Positions 10,341 to 19,828 of a stretch of DNA of 64,000 bases are shown piece by piece. The first letter of the stretch is position 1; each line of letters begins with the position of its first letter. The translations under genes were made by a program, and so were the position numbers. This stretch comes from Yeosuana aromativorans (GTDB lineage Bacteria; Bacteroidota; Bacteroidia; Flavobacteriales; Flavobacteriaceae). The stretch is from the NCBI RefSeq assembly GCF_014646655.1, contig NZ_BMNR01000003.1, positions 223,049 through 287,048 on the forward strand, read 5' to 3'. The notes under the pieces were generated by a model, which searched no databases, had not been told where the DNA came from, and was given only the letters and a program-made list of their open reading frames with translations.

Positions 10341-11219
10341 ATGAATATATTAAATAAAGTACATAGAGAAATAACACCTTTATCTCCCGAAGACAGTTTT
10401 TTAGTTTTTGATAGAGTTAAGGATGGGTTTGATTTTCCAATTCATTTTCATCCAGAATACGAGCTAAACTTTATCAGCAATGGCAAAGGTGTTAATAGAG
10501 TAGTTGGGGACAGTATTGAGGAGATTGATAATATCGAGCTTGTTTTGGTGGGACCAAACTTACATCATGGTTGGCTAAACAATAACTGTAAAAGTAAAGA
10601 AATAAGAGAAATTACAATACAATTTCATGAAGACTTATTTAATCATGCCTTTTTATCCAGAAAAATACTGAAACCAATTAAGGATATGTTTGATAGATCA
10701 ATACATGGAATTTTGTTTTCAAAAAAAGTAAGTATGGACATACATGAACGAATCTCGCATGTTTCAAAATTAGATAGTATGGATTACTTTTTAGAATTGA
10801 TTTCCATACTATATGATTTAGCCAACTCCAGAAACCAAAAACTTTTATCGACCTATACAACCAATCGAGATAGTTTTGAAAACAGTGATAAAATCAAAAG
10901 AGTATATGAATATGTTCAGGAAAATTTTGACAAGAGAATAACGCTTGCAGAAGCTTCAGGACTTATCAACATGAGCCAAGTATCTTTTAATCGATTCATG
11001 AAAAAGAGAACAGGTAAAACGTTTGTAGATTATGTTAATGATGTTAGGATTGGTCATGCAGCAATACGATTGGTAGAAAAGGATATTAGTATATCTGAAA
11101 TAGCTTTCAATTGTGGGTTTAACAATATTGCGAATTTTAATAGGGTTTTTAAAAAATCTAAAAACTGTACACCTAGTCAATATAAAAATGATTTTTCTGG
11201 TATTAAACGAATCTTATAA
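10341..11219 (+). CDS. AraC family transcriptional regulator with N-terminal cupin
   Basis: This 292-residue protein has an N-terminal cupin-like sensor domain (FDFPIHFHPEYELNFI at about 30-45 carries the His-rich strand) and a C-terminal pair of helix-turn-helix motifs (about 185-285). These contain the family signature ISEIAFNCGFNNIANFNRVFKK. It most likely activates the mannan locus upon binding a mannose or mannobiose-type ligand in the cytoplasm; that role is inferred from its place between the two divergent mannan operons. It is followed by a strong terminator. Confidence 0.9.
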   Translation: MNILNKVHREITPLSPEDSFLVFDRVKDGFDFPIHFHPEYELNFISNGKGVNRVVGDSIEEIDNIELVLVGPNLHHGWLNNNCKSKEIREITIQFHEDLFNHAFLSRKILKPIKDMFDRSIHGILFSKKVSMDIHERISHVSKLDSMDYFLELISILYDLANSRNQKLLSTYTTNRDSFENSDKIKRVYEYVQENFDKRITLAEASGLINMSQVSFNRFMKKRTGKTFVDYVNDVRIGHAAIRLVEKDISISEIAFNCGFNNIANFNRVFKKSKNCTPSQYKNDFSGIKRIL

Positions 11220-11258
11220 TATTTATACAATTTAGCATTATATTTCTTCATTTCAGTA

Positions 11259-11301
11259 TAGCCTTTAAAACAATCAATTGTTGTTTAAAGGCTATTTTTT
11301 T
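11259..11301 (+). terminator. Rho-independent terminator after the AraC gene
   Basis: TAGCCTTTAAA (11259-11269) pairs with TTTAAAGGCTA (11284-11294). The stem extends by a few pairs around a bulged A, and seven T follow. It separates the regulator from the SusCD operon. Confidence 0.85.
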
Positions 11302-11326
11302 CTACTATAAATAGGATTAAATGAAT

Positions 11327-11427
11327 TTTTTTTGCGAAAAATAGATGAGTTTATTTTTTTGCGAAAAAATTTCATTGGTAAATGACAAAATAATATTAAC
11401 GTTAAGTTAACAATTCCTTTAATTTTG
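11327..11427 (+). promoter_or_regulatory. SusC operon promoter with twin direct repeats
   Basis: The 15-bp sequence TTTTTTTGCGAAAAA occurs at 11327-11341 and again at 11354-11368, a 27-bp period. A perfect palindrome TTAACGTTAA lies at 11396-11405, and a consensus -7 box TAATTTTG lies at 11420-11427, about 90 bp before the SusC ATG. AraC proteins usually bind direct repeats, so the pair is a candidate operator for the neighbouring regulator. The boxes are visible; the binding is inferred. Confidence 0.5.
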
Positions 11428-11515
11428 AAATTAACAAAAATAGACATGATTAATTATGTATATCGTAAAATAATTATTCATTGATTTAACAATTAACACT
11501 ACTAAACTAAAAGAC

Positions 11516-14500
11516 ATGATGAAAACAATTTTTAAGAATATGTATAGTGGCATAAATCATTACTTGCCACTATTACTATTTTTTCTAGTTAGTCAAATTG
11601 CTTTAGCCCAAACTCAGGTTGAAGGCATTGTTAATGACTCTAAGGGAATGGCTCTTCCAGGAGTTAGTATACTTGAAAAAGGGACTAACAATGGAGCTGT
11701 TACAGATTTTGATGGTAATTTTACTATCTCAGTGCAAAAAAATGCAACTTTAATTTTTAGCTATTTAGGATTTGAGCCACAAGAAATCAAAGTTATTGGC
11801 AGATCTAATATAAATGTGGTTTTAACAGAAAAACTTGAAGGCTTAGATGAAATTGTCGTAATTGGATATGGCTCTCAAAAAAGAGGTGATGTGAACAGTT
11901 CCATTTCTTCCGTCAAAGCAGAGGATTTAAAAGATTTAAAACAGATATCACTAGATCAAATGCTACAAGGAAAAGCAGCTGGCGTAAGTGTTACTAGCAA
12001 TTCAGGAGCGCCAGGAGGTGCAGCTTCTATTAGGATTCGAGGGACTACCTCATTAACAGGTACTAATGAGCCTCTGTATATTATTGATGGTGTTCCGATA
12101 TCTGGTGATGCCACAGGAAAATCAACTAGTGGTCAGCCATTAGTAGGTAAGGATGGTTTTTCATCTACAGGAGGTAACGGAAACAATGCCGTTAGTCCAT
12201 TATCAATGATAAATCCAAATGACATAGAAACAATTGACATTTTAAAAGATGCATCAGCAACAGCAATATATGGATCAAGAGGGGCTAATGGAGTTATCAT
12301 AATTACTACAAAATCTGGTAAAAAGAGCGAAGGTAAAATAGCCTATGAAGGTTATACTTCCATCGTAAGTAACTATAAAGATCTTAATGTAATGAATCTC
12401 CAACAGTTTGCTAAAAACAAAACGGACTTAGCAAACCTTTTCGGATTAGAAACACGTGATGAATTTTCACATCCAGAATTACTAGGTTTAGGCACCGATT
12501 GGCAAAATGAAGTATATAGAACTGCCATCGCCAAGAACCACCAATTATCTTTTTCTGGATCAAAAAATGGTACTAATTATTATTTATCAGCAGGCTTCTT
12601 AGATCAAGAGGGAACCATTATTAATTCAGGACTTAAAAGATATACGGTTAGATTGAATGCCGATTCAAAGGTTAAAAAGTGGCTAAAAGTGGGGGCCAAT
12701 TTAACTGGTGGGATAACTAATGAAAAAGTTACTGTTAATCAAAGTTTTACAGGGCTGATTAGTAACACCTTGCTCCAAGCTCCTGACATTCCTGTAAGAA
12801 ATGCAGATGGGTCTTTTGCTGGCCCACCAAGCTCAGATCAAAGCGTTACGTATTATAACCCGGTTGCAGAAGCACTAACAAGAGATAATAAATTAATACG
12901 AAAAAACTTTTTAGGAAATGTATATGCTGAACTTTCTATTATTGAAGGCTTAAAATACCGTATTGAAGTTTCGGCAAATACAGAGTTTTCAAAGAATGAA
13001 GATTTTAGACCATCTTATAAATGGGGATCTCAAGAAAATGTTACAGCAGATTTAGATACCAGAAACCAAAACTGGTACTCAACAAACATAAAAAACTTGT
13101 TAACCTATAATAAAACAATAGACAAGCATAGTTTTACAATTTTGTTGGGTCAAGAAGCCAATGATAGCCACTGGGAAGGTGTTGTCACTTCTTCAAGTGG
13201 TTTTAAAACAAATGAAAATCATACTATAAACTTAGCAGATGTAGATAATAATACGGTAACTGGTTACAAGGGCAGCGCATCTATTTCTTCATATTTTGCA
13301 CGTTTAATTTATAGTTTTGATAATAAATATAGCCTAACCGCCTCAATAAGATCGGATACTTCTTCCAAATTTGATCCAACAACAGATAATCAAACAGGAA
13401 TTTTCAAAGCCATATCGGGCTCCTGGAAATTATCTAATGAACCTTTTATGGAAGGCACCAAAAAATACATTGACAATATTAAATTCAGAATTGGATATGG
13501 TGAGACTGGTAACCAGCAGATAGAAAATAATAGATACACAGCCTTATTGAATACTCAAAATTCTGGCTTAGGAAGCGGTTTTTTAGTATCAAATTCCCCA
13601 AATCCTAATTTAACTTGGGAATCTTTAAACCAAACAAATGGCGGTATTGATTTTACTCTGTTTGATTCAAGGCTCTCAGCTAGTTTTGATATTTATGATA
13701 AAACCTCTGAAGGATTTTTATTTCAGGTACCATTGCCAGATTATTTAACTGGAGGGGGCAGTCAATACGGAGGTATTTCGGCCCCATATTCAAACCTTGG
13801 GACTATGCAGAATAAAGGTTATGAATTTACTTTAGGATATAATTTGAGTACAGATAGTTTCAGTTGGAATTCTTCTTTGAATATATCACACTATTCAAAT
13901 AAATTAGTAGAAATTCAGGATGGTCTTGTTTTAACCCAACAAGTAAACACTAATGGGTATCAGCCAGTTGTTGTTACAAATACTATAGTAGGCAAACCAA
14001 TAGGTATGTTTTATGGTTATGTTGCAGAAGGGATTTTTAACGATTTAAACGAACTTAACAATGCACCTCTTCAATTTGGTCAACCTGTGGGAACTGGAGC
14101 TGGAGAAACCTATTTAGGTGATGTAAAATATAAAGACGTAAGTGGAGATGGTGTCATAGATGCATCAGACAAAACATTGATAGGTAGTCCACATCCAGAT
14201 TTCACCTTTGGTTTTACCAATAACTTCAAGTACAAAAATTTTGATTTATCATTATTCTTACAAGGTTCGTATGGTAATGATGTCATGAATTTAACAAGAA
14301 GAGCAGGTACAAAAAATTCTTCATTATATGAAAACCAGCTAGTTGAGGCAGCAAACTATTGGACTCCAACAAATACAAATACTGATATTCCAAGGCCAAT
14401 AGCAGATTCAGCTAACAATAATTTATTAATATCCAGCCGTTATCTTGAAGATGGCTCTTACTTAAGAATACAAAACTTAACTTTAGGCTATTCTATACCA

Positions 14501-14698
14501 CAAGATGTTTTAGAAAAATTTAAAATGTCCAGATTGCGAATTTATGGTTCTGCTCAAAACCTATATACTTTTACTAAGTATTCTGGTTACGATCCTGAAA
14601 TTGGTTCCTTTAATCAAAGCCCCCTTTTGTCAGGTATAGATAATGGAAGATACCCATCTCCAAGAACTTTTTCAATCGGTGTAAACGTAGAATTTTAA
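11516..14698 (+). CDS. SusC-like TonB-dependent transporter, mannan oligosaccharides
   Basis: This 1060-residue outer-membrane protein has a signal peptide ending near ALAQ (31-32) and a CarboxypepD_reg-like domain (about 34-105, LPGVSILEKGT). A TonB-box-like stretch with GLDEIVVIGYGSQKR follows, then the plug (about 125-235, DVNSSISSVKAEDL) and a long beta-barrel. The chain ends in an aromatic residue (NVEF), typical of Omp85-inserted proteins. It imports oligosaccharides through the outer membrane with the SusD lid encoded 5 bp downstream. Specificity for (galacto)mannan is inferred from the surrounding GH26, GH5 and GH27 genes. Confidence 0.95.
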   Translation: MMKTIFKNMYSGINHYLPLLLFFLVSQIALAQTQVEGIVNDSKGMALPGVSILEKGTNNGAVTDFDGNFTISVQKNATLIFSYLGFEPQEIKVIGRSNINVVLTEKLEGLDEIVVIGYGSQKRGDVNSSISSVKAEDLKDLKQISLDQMLQGKAAGVSVTSNSGAPGGAASIRIRGTTSLTGTNEPLYIIDGVPISGDATGKSTSGQPLVGKDGFSSTGGNGNNAVSPLSMINPNDIETIDILKDASATAIYGSRGANGVIIITTKSGKKSEGKIAYEGYTSIVSNYKDLNVMNLQQFAKNKTDLANLFGLETRDEFSHPELLGLGTDWQNEVYRTAIAKNHQLSFSGSKNGTNYYLSAGFLDQEGTIINSGLKRYTVRLNADSKVKKWLKVGANLTGGITNEKVTVNQSFTGLISNTLLQAPDIPVRNADGSFAGPPSSDQSVTYYNPVAEALTRDNKLIRKNFLGNVYAELSIIEGLKYRIEVSANTEFSKNEDFRPSYKWGSQENVTADLDTRNQNWYSTNIKNLLTYNKTIDKHSFTILLGQEANDSHWEGVVTSSSGFKTNENHTINLADVDNNTVTGYKGSASISSYFARLIYSFDNKYSLTASIRSDTSSKFDPTTDNQTGIFKAISGSWKLSNEPFMEGTKKYIDNIKFRIGYGETGNQQIENNRYTALLNTQNSGLGSGFLVSNSPNPNLTWESLNQTNGGIDFTLFDSRLSASFDIYDKTSEGFLFQVPLPDYLTGGGSQYGGISAPYSNLGTMQNKGYEFTLGYNLSTDSFSWNSSLNISHYSNKLVEIQDGLVLTQQVNTNGYQPVVVTNTIVGKPIGMFYGYVAEGIFNDLNELNNAPLQFGQPVGTGAGETYLGDVKYKDVSGDGVIDASDKTLIGSPHPDFTFGFTNNFKYKNFDLSLFLQGSYGNDVMNLTRRAGTKNSSLYENQLVEAANYWTPTNTNTDIPRPIADSANNNLLISSRYLEDGSYLRIQNLTLGYSIPQDVLEKFKMSRLRIYGSAQNLYTFTKYSGYDPEIGSFNQSPLLSGIDNGRYPSPRTFSIGVNVEF

Positions 14699-14703
14699 AA
14701 AAA

Positions 14704-16302
14704 ATGAAAATGAAAAATAAAAATTTCTTTAATATTTACAAGTTGCTAAGCTTAGCAATAGTGTTTTTGGTTTTTGGTTCATGTTCCGATGACTTTACAA
14801 ATAGGCCACCTGAAGACGCCATAAGTTTAGATGCGTATTATAACACTAATGACCAAGTAGTTTCTGCAACGAATGGTATGTACAGTAGAACCTGGTTTCA
14901 ATTGTGCAACAAGTTTTTTTGGACACTAGAGGTTGGTTCTGGAAACATGTATTCCGGGTCTCCTGATGTTGCTGGTTTAAGAACATTTTCTTTAAATGGA
15001 AGTGATCCAGAATTGGCAAATGGCTGGGCTTCTATGTGGGCAAATGTGGCTCAAGCAAACGCTCTTATTAATTTCTTAGAATCTCGTGTTGGTCCAGATG
15101 TAGACCAAGATGTTATAGACCATGCAATCGGTGAGGCTTATTTCATGAGAGCTACCGCTTACTTTTATCTAGTCCGCATGTGGGGACCTGTTCCAATTAT
15201 TGAAAACAACTTAGATTATTCTAACGACCCATACATAAATACAAACCCTGTATCAGACATTTATACTTTCATTGTAAATGATTATAAAGCTGCAATAGAC
15301 AAATTAGAAAGCAAAATTAGAGGCTCGAATTATGGTGAAAATGGCCGTGTTTCCAAAGGGTCTGCAAAAGCTATGCTTGCTAAAGTATATCTTTATCAAA
15401 AAGATTATCCAAACGCAAGAGCAATGGCTGAGGAAGTCATTAATAGTCATGAATTTAAATTGCTAGGCGGTAGCGAGTTACCATCAATGTCTTTTGGTGA
15501 TTTATTCTTATACAAAAACAACAATAATCAAGAGTCCATTTTTGCCATTCAATGGAAAGGGGACGGAAATTATGGATCTGCCAATAACAGTAATACGCAA
15601 TTTGGAATAAGCTCTAATACTGTTTCTACATCAAATGCTACTTACGGAGGTGTATTTGGCCCATCCCAAGATATATTTTCATTGTATGATGTAGCTGATT
15701 TAAGAAGACATGAAACCATAATGATTCCTGGTGATACTTATCCTAATATCAACACATCCAATGGTGTTGGTTTTACAGTGCCAGATGAAGATAATGCTCA
15801 AGGTTCTGGCGGAGGCATTAAAAAGTATTGTCTTGGTCGAGTTTCTGATGCAACTGGACCTGTAGATGCTTGGGGCATGATGGATAATAATACCTACATA
15901 ATGAGATATGCCGAATTATTACTAATTCATGCAGAAGCCGTTTTAGCCGGTGGACCTAGCACTTCAGATCCAGCAGCATTAAGCTCCTTTAATGCCGTTA
16001 GAAACAGAGCTGGTTTACCCAGCATGACTTCTATCACTTTTGATGATATTTTTAAAGAAAGAAGATTAGAATTGTGTTTTGAAGGTGATTATTGGTTTGA
16101 TCTAGGAAGGTTGGACAAAACAGATGCTATTGACATTATGTCTGCGCAAAACAGAGGAAATAAGAATACAGAAGAATATTATACTCCTGTATATTCCGCA
16201 TCAGATCATGCCGCTAATGATTTTTATATCGATTACCCTGATAATGATGTGGCAAAAAATCCAAAGTTATTAGAAGATCCAGTTCCTTATACTTTTAATT
16301 AA
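14704..16302 (+). CDS. SusD/RagB family glycan-binding lipoprotein
   Basis: This 532-residue lipoprotein has a lipobox ending at C27 followed by SDDFTN, a classic Bacteroidota surface export signal. The SusD N-terminal TPR-like part (AIGEAYFMRATAYFYLVRMWG at about 142-163) and the C-terminal RagB block (FNAVRNRAGLP, then FKERRLELCFEGDYWFDLGR) are clear. It forms the lid on SusC and binds mannan fragments at the surface. Two in-frame ATG codons (14704 and 14710) could serve as start. It is followed by the SGBP gene after 10 bp. Confidence 0.95.
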   Translation: MKMKNKNFFNIYKLLSLAIVFLVFGSCSDDFTNRPPEDAISLDAYYNTNDQVVSATNGMYSRTWFQLCNKFFWTLEVGSGNMYSGSPDVAGLRTFSLNGSDPELANGWASMWANVAQANALINFLESRVGPDVDQDVIDHAIGEAYFMRATAYFYLVRMWGPVPIIENNLDYSNDPYINTNPVSDIYTFIVNDYKAAIDKLESKIRGSNYGENGRVSKGSAKAMLAKVYLYQKDYPNARAMAEEVINSHEFKLLGGSELPSMSFGDLFLYKNNNNQESIFAIQWKGDGNYGSANNSNTQFGISSNTVSTSNATYGGVFGPSQDIFSLYDVADLRRHETIMIPGDTYPNINTSNGVGFTVPDEDNAQGSGGGIKKYCLGRVSDATGPVDAWGMMDNNTYIMRYAELLLIHAEAVLAGGPSTSDPAALSSFNAVRNRAGLPSMTSITFDDIFKERRLELCFEGDYWFDLGRLDKTDAIDIMSAQNRGNKNTEEYYTPVYSASDHAANDFYIDYPDNDVAKNPKLLEDPVPYTFN

Positions 16303-16312
16303 CATTAATATA

Positions 16313-17353
16313 ATGATTATGAAAAACTTAAAAACAAAAAATATATTGGCCTTTTTTATTATGCTGTCAATAGTTGTTGGTTCTCTATCATCCTGTTCAA
16401 CTGATGACAATAGCAGTTCATCTTTTGCTCCTCCTGTTATTAATTCAGTAAGCAGAGCGCAAGAAGGAGATTTAACACCCACAACTGTTGGGTATGCTAA
16501 TAATATGTACATTATTAGAGGGTCGGGCTTTCTGTCCCTTGAGAAAGTCTATTTTAATGATACTGACACCTATTTTAACCCAACATTGGTTACCGACACT
16601 GCTGTTTTTGTGACTGTTGACCAAAACACGCCTTATGAGAACGCATCAAATGAATTAGTTTTAGTAACAAAAGGAGGAACCGTTACGTATCCATTTGTAG
16701 TTGCTCCACCAGCACCGCAAATGCTAAGAGGATTTAACCCAGTAAATGCAAGTGAAGGAGATGAAATTACAATTTATGGAAATTTCTTTTTAGACCCTGT
16801 CGTCACTTTTGGATCAATTCAAGCTGAAGTAGTTTCAAATACATTAACAGAGATTGTAGTAAAAGCTCCTGCTGGTTCTGATAAGCAATATGTAACTGTA
16901 ACTACCATTTCAGGTTCTGTAACCTCCACTTACGCCTTAGGTACAGCACTTTATGATGACATATGGTATGGTGGATTTGCACCTCCAGATTGGAACAACC
17001 ATGTTTATGAAACCAATGACACGGCTGCACAAGGCACAACTTATTTTAAAAAGAATATGGGTGGCTGGGACAACCTTCAAGGCGAATGGTCTTGGGATGA
17101 TCAAATAGCAGATTATGCTGGTATTAGAATGTCTTTAAAAGGACCCGAAGGCTCTAAGATAAAATTAGTTTTCAATGGGAACTGGAGCGATGACACAGCA
17201 CCTGTTATCACGCTTACATCAGAATGGAAAGAATATTATTTTACATGGGCTGATTTACTCAATGCCGATCATGTACAAAACATATCGTTCCAAGAATTTA
17301 CTGGTGATGGTGGCGTTTACTATTTCGACAATATTGGTTATATATTAAAATAA
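16313..17353 (+). CDS. Surface glycan-binding protein, IPT/TIG repeats (SusE/F position)
   Basis: This 346-residue lipoprotein has a lipobox SLSSC ending at C28 with STDDN after it, so it is likely surface exposed. Two IPT/TIG immunoglobulin-like domains (about 40-130 and 131-205, the second opening PQMLRGFNPVNASEGDEITIYG) lead to a C-terminal beta-sandwich (about 210-346) rich in Trp (FAPPDWNN, GGWDNLQGEWSWDD). The tandem-TIG-plus-sandwich layout is that of many SGBPs. It probably captures mannan chains for SusCD. ATG at 16319 is an equally good start. Confidence 0.82.
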   Translation: MIMKNLKTKNILAFFIMLSIVVGSLSSCSTDDNSSSSFAPPVINSVSRAQEGDLTPTTVGYANNMYIIRGSGFLSLEKVYFNDTDTYFNPTLVTDTAVFVTVDQNTPYENASNELVLVTKGGTVTYPFVVAPPAPQMLRGFNPVNASEGDEITIYGNFFLDPVVTFGSIQAEVVSNTLTEIVVKAPAGSDKQYVTVTTISGSVTSTYALGTALYDDIWYGGFAPPDWNNHVYETNDTAAQGTTYFKKNMGGWDNLQGEWSWDDQIADYAGIRMSLKGPEGSKIKLVFNGNWSDDTAPVITLTSEWKEYYFTWADLLNADHVQNISFQEFTGDGGVYYFDNIGYILK

Positions 17354-17381
17354 ATATTTTGAGTTAGTTTAGTAATTAGGG

Positions 17382-17414
17382 AAACCCTAAATTTAAAATC
17401 AGTTTAGGGTTTTT
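17382..17414 (+). terminator. Terminator between SGBP and GH27 genes
   Basis: AAACCCTAAA (17382-17391) pairs perfectly with TTTAGGGTTT (17403-17412), followed by a short T run. It probably reduces transcription into the alpha-galactosidase gene 16 bp later, so GH27 may be expressed by readthrough. Confidence 0.8.
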
Positions 17415-17429
17415 CTATATAATTTAATT

Positions 17430-18635
17430 ATGAAAAAAATCGTTTTTATACTATTGCTTTTAGTACCAATAGTCACACAAGCCCAAAAATTTGAAAACCT
17501 TGCCCAAACCCCTCCTTTAGGATGGAATAGTTGGAATACTTTTGGAACTGATATAAATGAACAATTGGTAAAAGATATTGCTGATAAGTTTATTAAACTT
17601 GGTTTAAAGGATGCTGGTTACCAATATATTGTTTTAGATGATGGGTGGATGGCTAAAGAACGTGATGAAAATGGCAATCTGGTTGCAGACCCAGAAAAAT
17701 TCCCTAACGGAATGAAACATTTGGCGGATTACATCCATTCTAAAGGCTTAAAATTTGGACTTTATAATTGTGCTGGCTCTCAAACCTGTGCTGGGTACCC
17801 TGGAAGTAGAGGACATGAATATCAAGATGCACGCTCTTATGCGTCTTGGGATGTTGATTATTTAAAATACGATTGGTGTAATACAGGAAAAATAAATGCT
17901 GAAAGTGCCTATACAACTATGAGGGATGCCTTATATGCTGCAGGAAGACCTATAGTGTTCAGTATTTGTGAATGGGGTGATAATGAACCTTGGAAATGGG
18001 CTAAAGATATCGGGCATTTATGGCGTGTAACTGGCGATATTATTAATTGTTGGGATTGTGAAGTTGGTCATGGATCCTGGCAGTCTTCAGGTGTTTGGAA
18101 AATTATCAATATGCGAAAAGATGTTCGTAAAGTTGCAGGACCTGGTCATTGGAACGATTATGATATGATGGAAGTTGGTAATGGGATGACCGATGCTGAG
18201 GATAGAAGTCATTTTGCTATGTGGAATATGTTAGCTTCTCCCTTAATCATGGGAAACGATTTAAGAACAGCTCCTAAAGAGACTATTAAAACACTAACCA
18301 ATACAGAGGTAATTGCTGTAAATCAAGATAAATTGGGTATTCAAGGATTTCGTTTTACAAACGAAAACAATATGGAGATTTGGCTAAAACCACTTGATAA
18401 CAATGAATGGGCGATGACATTTGTAAATATGAGTAACCATCCTATAGATTTTGTTTTTGATTGGACAAAACATGGTATAGGTGATGATGTCAATGGAAAA
18501 TGGCTAGATGTAAAAAACAACATCTTTAAAATAAGAGATGTGTTCAATCATAAAAACTTAGGAGACACTTCAAAAGAATTAAAAGCTAATATTGGAGCTC
18601 ATGATGTAGTCATGATTAAATTAGAAATATTATAG
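17430..18635 (+). CDS. GH27 alpha-galactosidase, secreted
   Basis: This 401-residue protein has a Sec signal peptide ending near TQAQ (16-19), then a GH27 TIM barrel starting PPLGWNSWNTFG. The nucleophile is D148 in YLKYDWCN and the acid/base is D203 in WRVTGDI; GHWNDYDMMEVGNG is a further family block. A C-terminal beta-sandwich follows from about residue 310. It removes alpha-1,6-galactosyl branches from galactomannan so that the mannanases can act, and its lack of a lipobox points to the periplasm. The adjacent galE remnant fits a former galactose branch of the pathway. Confidence 0.94.
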   Translation: MKKIVFILLLLVPIVTQAQKFENLAQTPPLGWNSWNTFGTDINEQLVKDIADKFIKLGLKDAGYQYIVLDDGWMAKERDENGNLVADPEKFPNGMKHLADYIHSKGLKFGLYNCAGSQTCAGYPGSRGHEYQDARSYASWDVDYLKYDWCNTGKINAESAYTTMRDALYAAGRPIVFSICEWGDNEPWKWAKDIGHLWRVTGDIINCWDCEVGHGSWQSSGVWKIINMRKDVRKVAGPGHWNDYDMMEVGNGMTDAEDRSHFAMWNMLASPLIMGNDLRTAPKETIKTLTNTEVIAVNQDKLGIQGFRFTNENNMEIWLKPLDNNEWAMTFVNMSNHPIDFVFDWTKHGIGDDVNGKWLDVKNNIFKIRDVFNHKNLGDTSKELKANIGAHDVVMIKLEIL

Positions 18636-18636
18636 G

Positions 18637-19444
18637 ATTATAGGCAAAATAATCCATATAGAAATCTGTCCATTTGTATGGCAACGGGTATATTGGTCAA
18701 CCAAGCCCCTAGGGCTGGTCTTCATGGTCATCTTCATGGTGCCTGTATCCTTATATGAATCTCCCAATCGTTTAACATCATCTACATGCTGTTTTCCTGG
18801 TCCATAACAAGCTTCTCAGTTCACATTGATGAGCGCAAATTTTGTATTGTAACTATCCGTTTTCTGGTCATAGTTCTCCCTTACATTGATGGAATGACAA
18901 TCTGAACACATGTTGTTCCAGTTTAAACCACCACGAGACCAGTGTATTCTGAATGCACCACTTTAAAGTCTGTATACAAATCAAACCACTTGTTTTTAAC
19001 TGAATCCCAAGCGGTTCTTAAGCATTGATAATGTCCATTGGGGAATTTTACAATATATTGTTGAAGTGGTGTTATGCCAAAGGTGTAAACTATCTTATAA
19101 TCATGTTTTTTTCCATCAGGGCCTTCCGTATTGACTTAAAAATCTGAGCCTTCTTTATAAAAACGTGATGTGACGCTTTGGCTAGTGACTATTTTATTAT
19201 TGAAATCCGCCAGAACAGTTAAGCTATCGGCTATTTGCATGGCTTTATCATGATGCGATCCTTGCCAATCTTTAAACTCTTGTTGATGACATTTTTTACA
19301 ATTATTATCACCTAAGAAATCACTATCTGGAATTACCTTTGAAGATATAAATGAACTGTCCTTTGTTATTTTCTCATATTTTTATTCATTTTTACATGAG
19401 AAAACAGTGCATATTAATAATAAATAAAATATTCGAAGGCGCAT
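18637..19444 (-). pseudogene. Truncated multihaem cytochrome c (c554-like/TPR family) pseudogene
   Basis: Reading from an ATG at 19444 gives a lipoprotein-like signal (ICTVFSC) and a first haem site CKKCH. Later come CSDCH and a remnant EACYGPGKQH, where the family has CEACHGP. The frame is broken by TAA at 19382-19384, TAA at 19136-19138, a frameshift near 18943 and TGA at 18816-18818. Several haem residues are lost: Cys to stop, His to Tyr, and a Cys missing before RCHTN. The coding similarity stops at about 18637, right after the GH27 gene, so the 3' half is gone. The original was probably a cytochrome c554-type protein with TPR repeats, as in many Bacteroidota. Function is lost. Confidence 0.85.
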
Positions 19445-19486
19445 AATTTTGATGAAATATTGAATGATAAAACTACAAATACTAAT

Positions 19487-19590
19487 TCATTTATTTTCCC
19501 ACTTCCACGCTGCCGATAGTCCTTCTTTTAAAGTTAATTTTGCTTTCCATCCTAAAATAGTATTAGCTTTAGTTGTATCGGCATAGGTGC
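19487..19590 (-). pseudogene. galE: 3' remnant of UDP-glucose 4-epimerase gene
   Basis: About 34 codons remain, reading TYADTTKANTILGWKAKL and continuing to AAWKWENK with a TGA at 19487-19489. This is the extreme C-terminus of GalE-type epimerases (ADTTKA...LGWKA...W.W motif). Similarity ends abruptly at 19590, where non-coding repeat sequence begins. The gene would have handled galactose released by the neighbouring GH27 enzyme, so it was probably part of the mannan locus before truncation. Confidence 0.78.
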
Positions 19591-19644
19591 AAAAAACGGT
19601 TAAAGAGAACCACTGAAAACGGGAGTTTTTGAACCACTTAAAAC
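19591..19644. repeat. Repeat-bearing junction abutting the galE remnant
   Basis: GAACCACTGAAAAC (19607-19620) and GAACCACTTAAAAC (19631-19644) are 14-bp direct repeats differing at one base, 24 bp apart. They start just where galE homology stops. Multiple short GAACCA-type repeats resemble the ends of IS21-like elements, but no transposase is present, so this is a guess. Confidence 0.4.
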
Positions 19645-19828
19645 TCTTTTCAGCCGAAGCTATTAAAAGGATTTACAATAATTATTGCTATGCTCACTTT
19701 TATCTGCTGTGGATGGTATACTATGCCCGCCCTATCCACATATATGTCTAAATAGTATAAATTTTTGTATTTAAGTTAATAATCCATTTTTATATACGTT
19801 GTCATAAAACGATTTAATAATATCTAAA
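19645..19828. other. Non-coding stretch with an inverted repeat
   Basis: No coding potential is seen between the repeat junction and the integrase stop. TGTGGAT at 19708-19714 is mirrored by ATCCACA at 19734-19740 around a GC-richer 19-nt centre, which could be a hairpin at the end of the integrase transcript. There is no T run of note. Confidence 0.4.
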
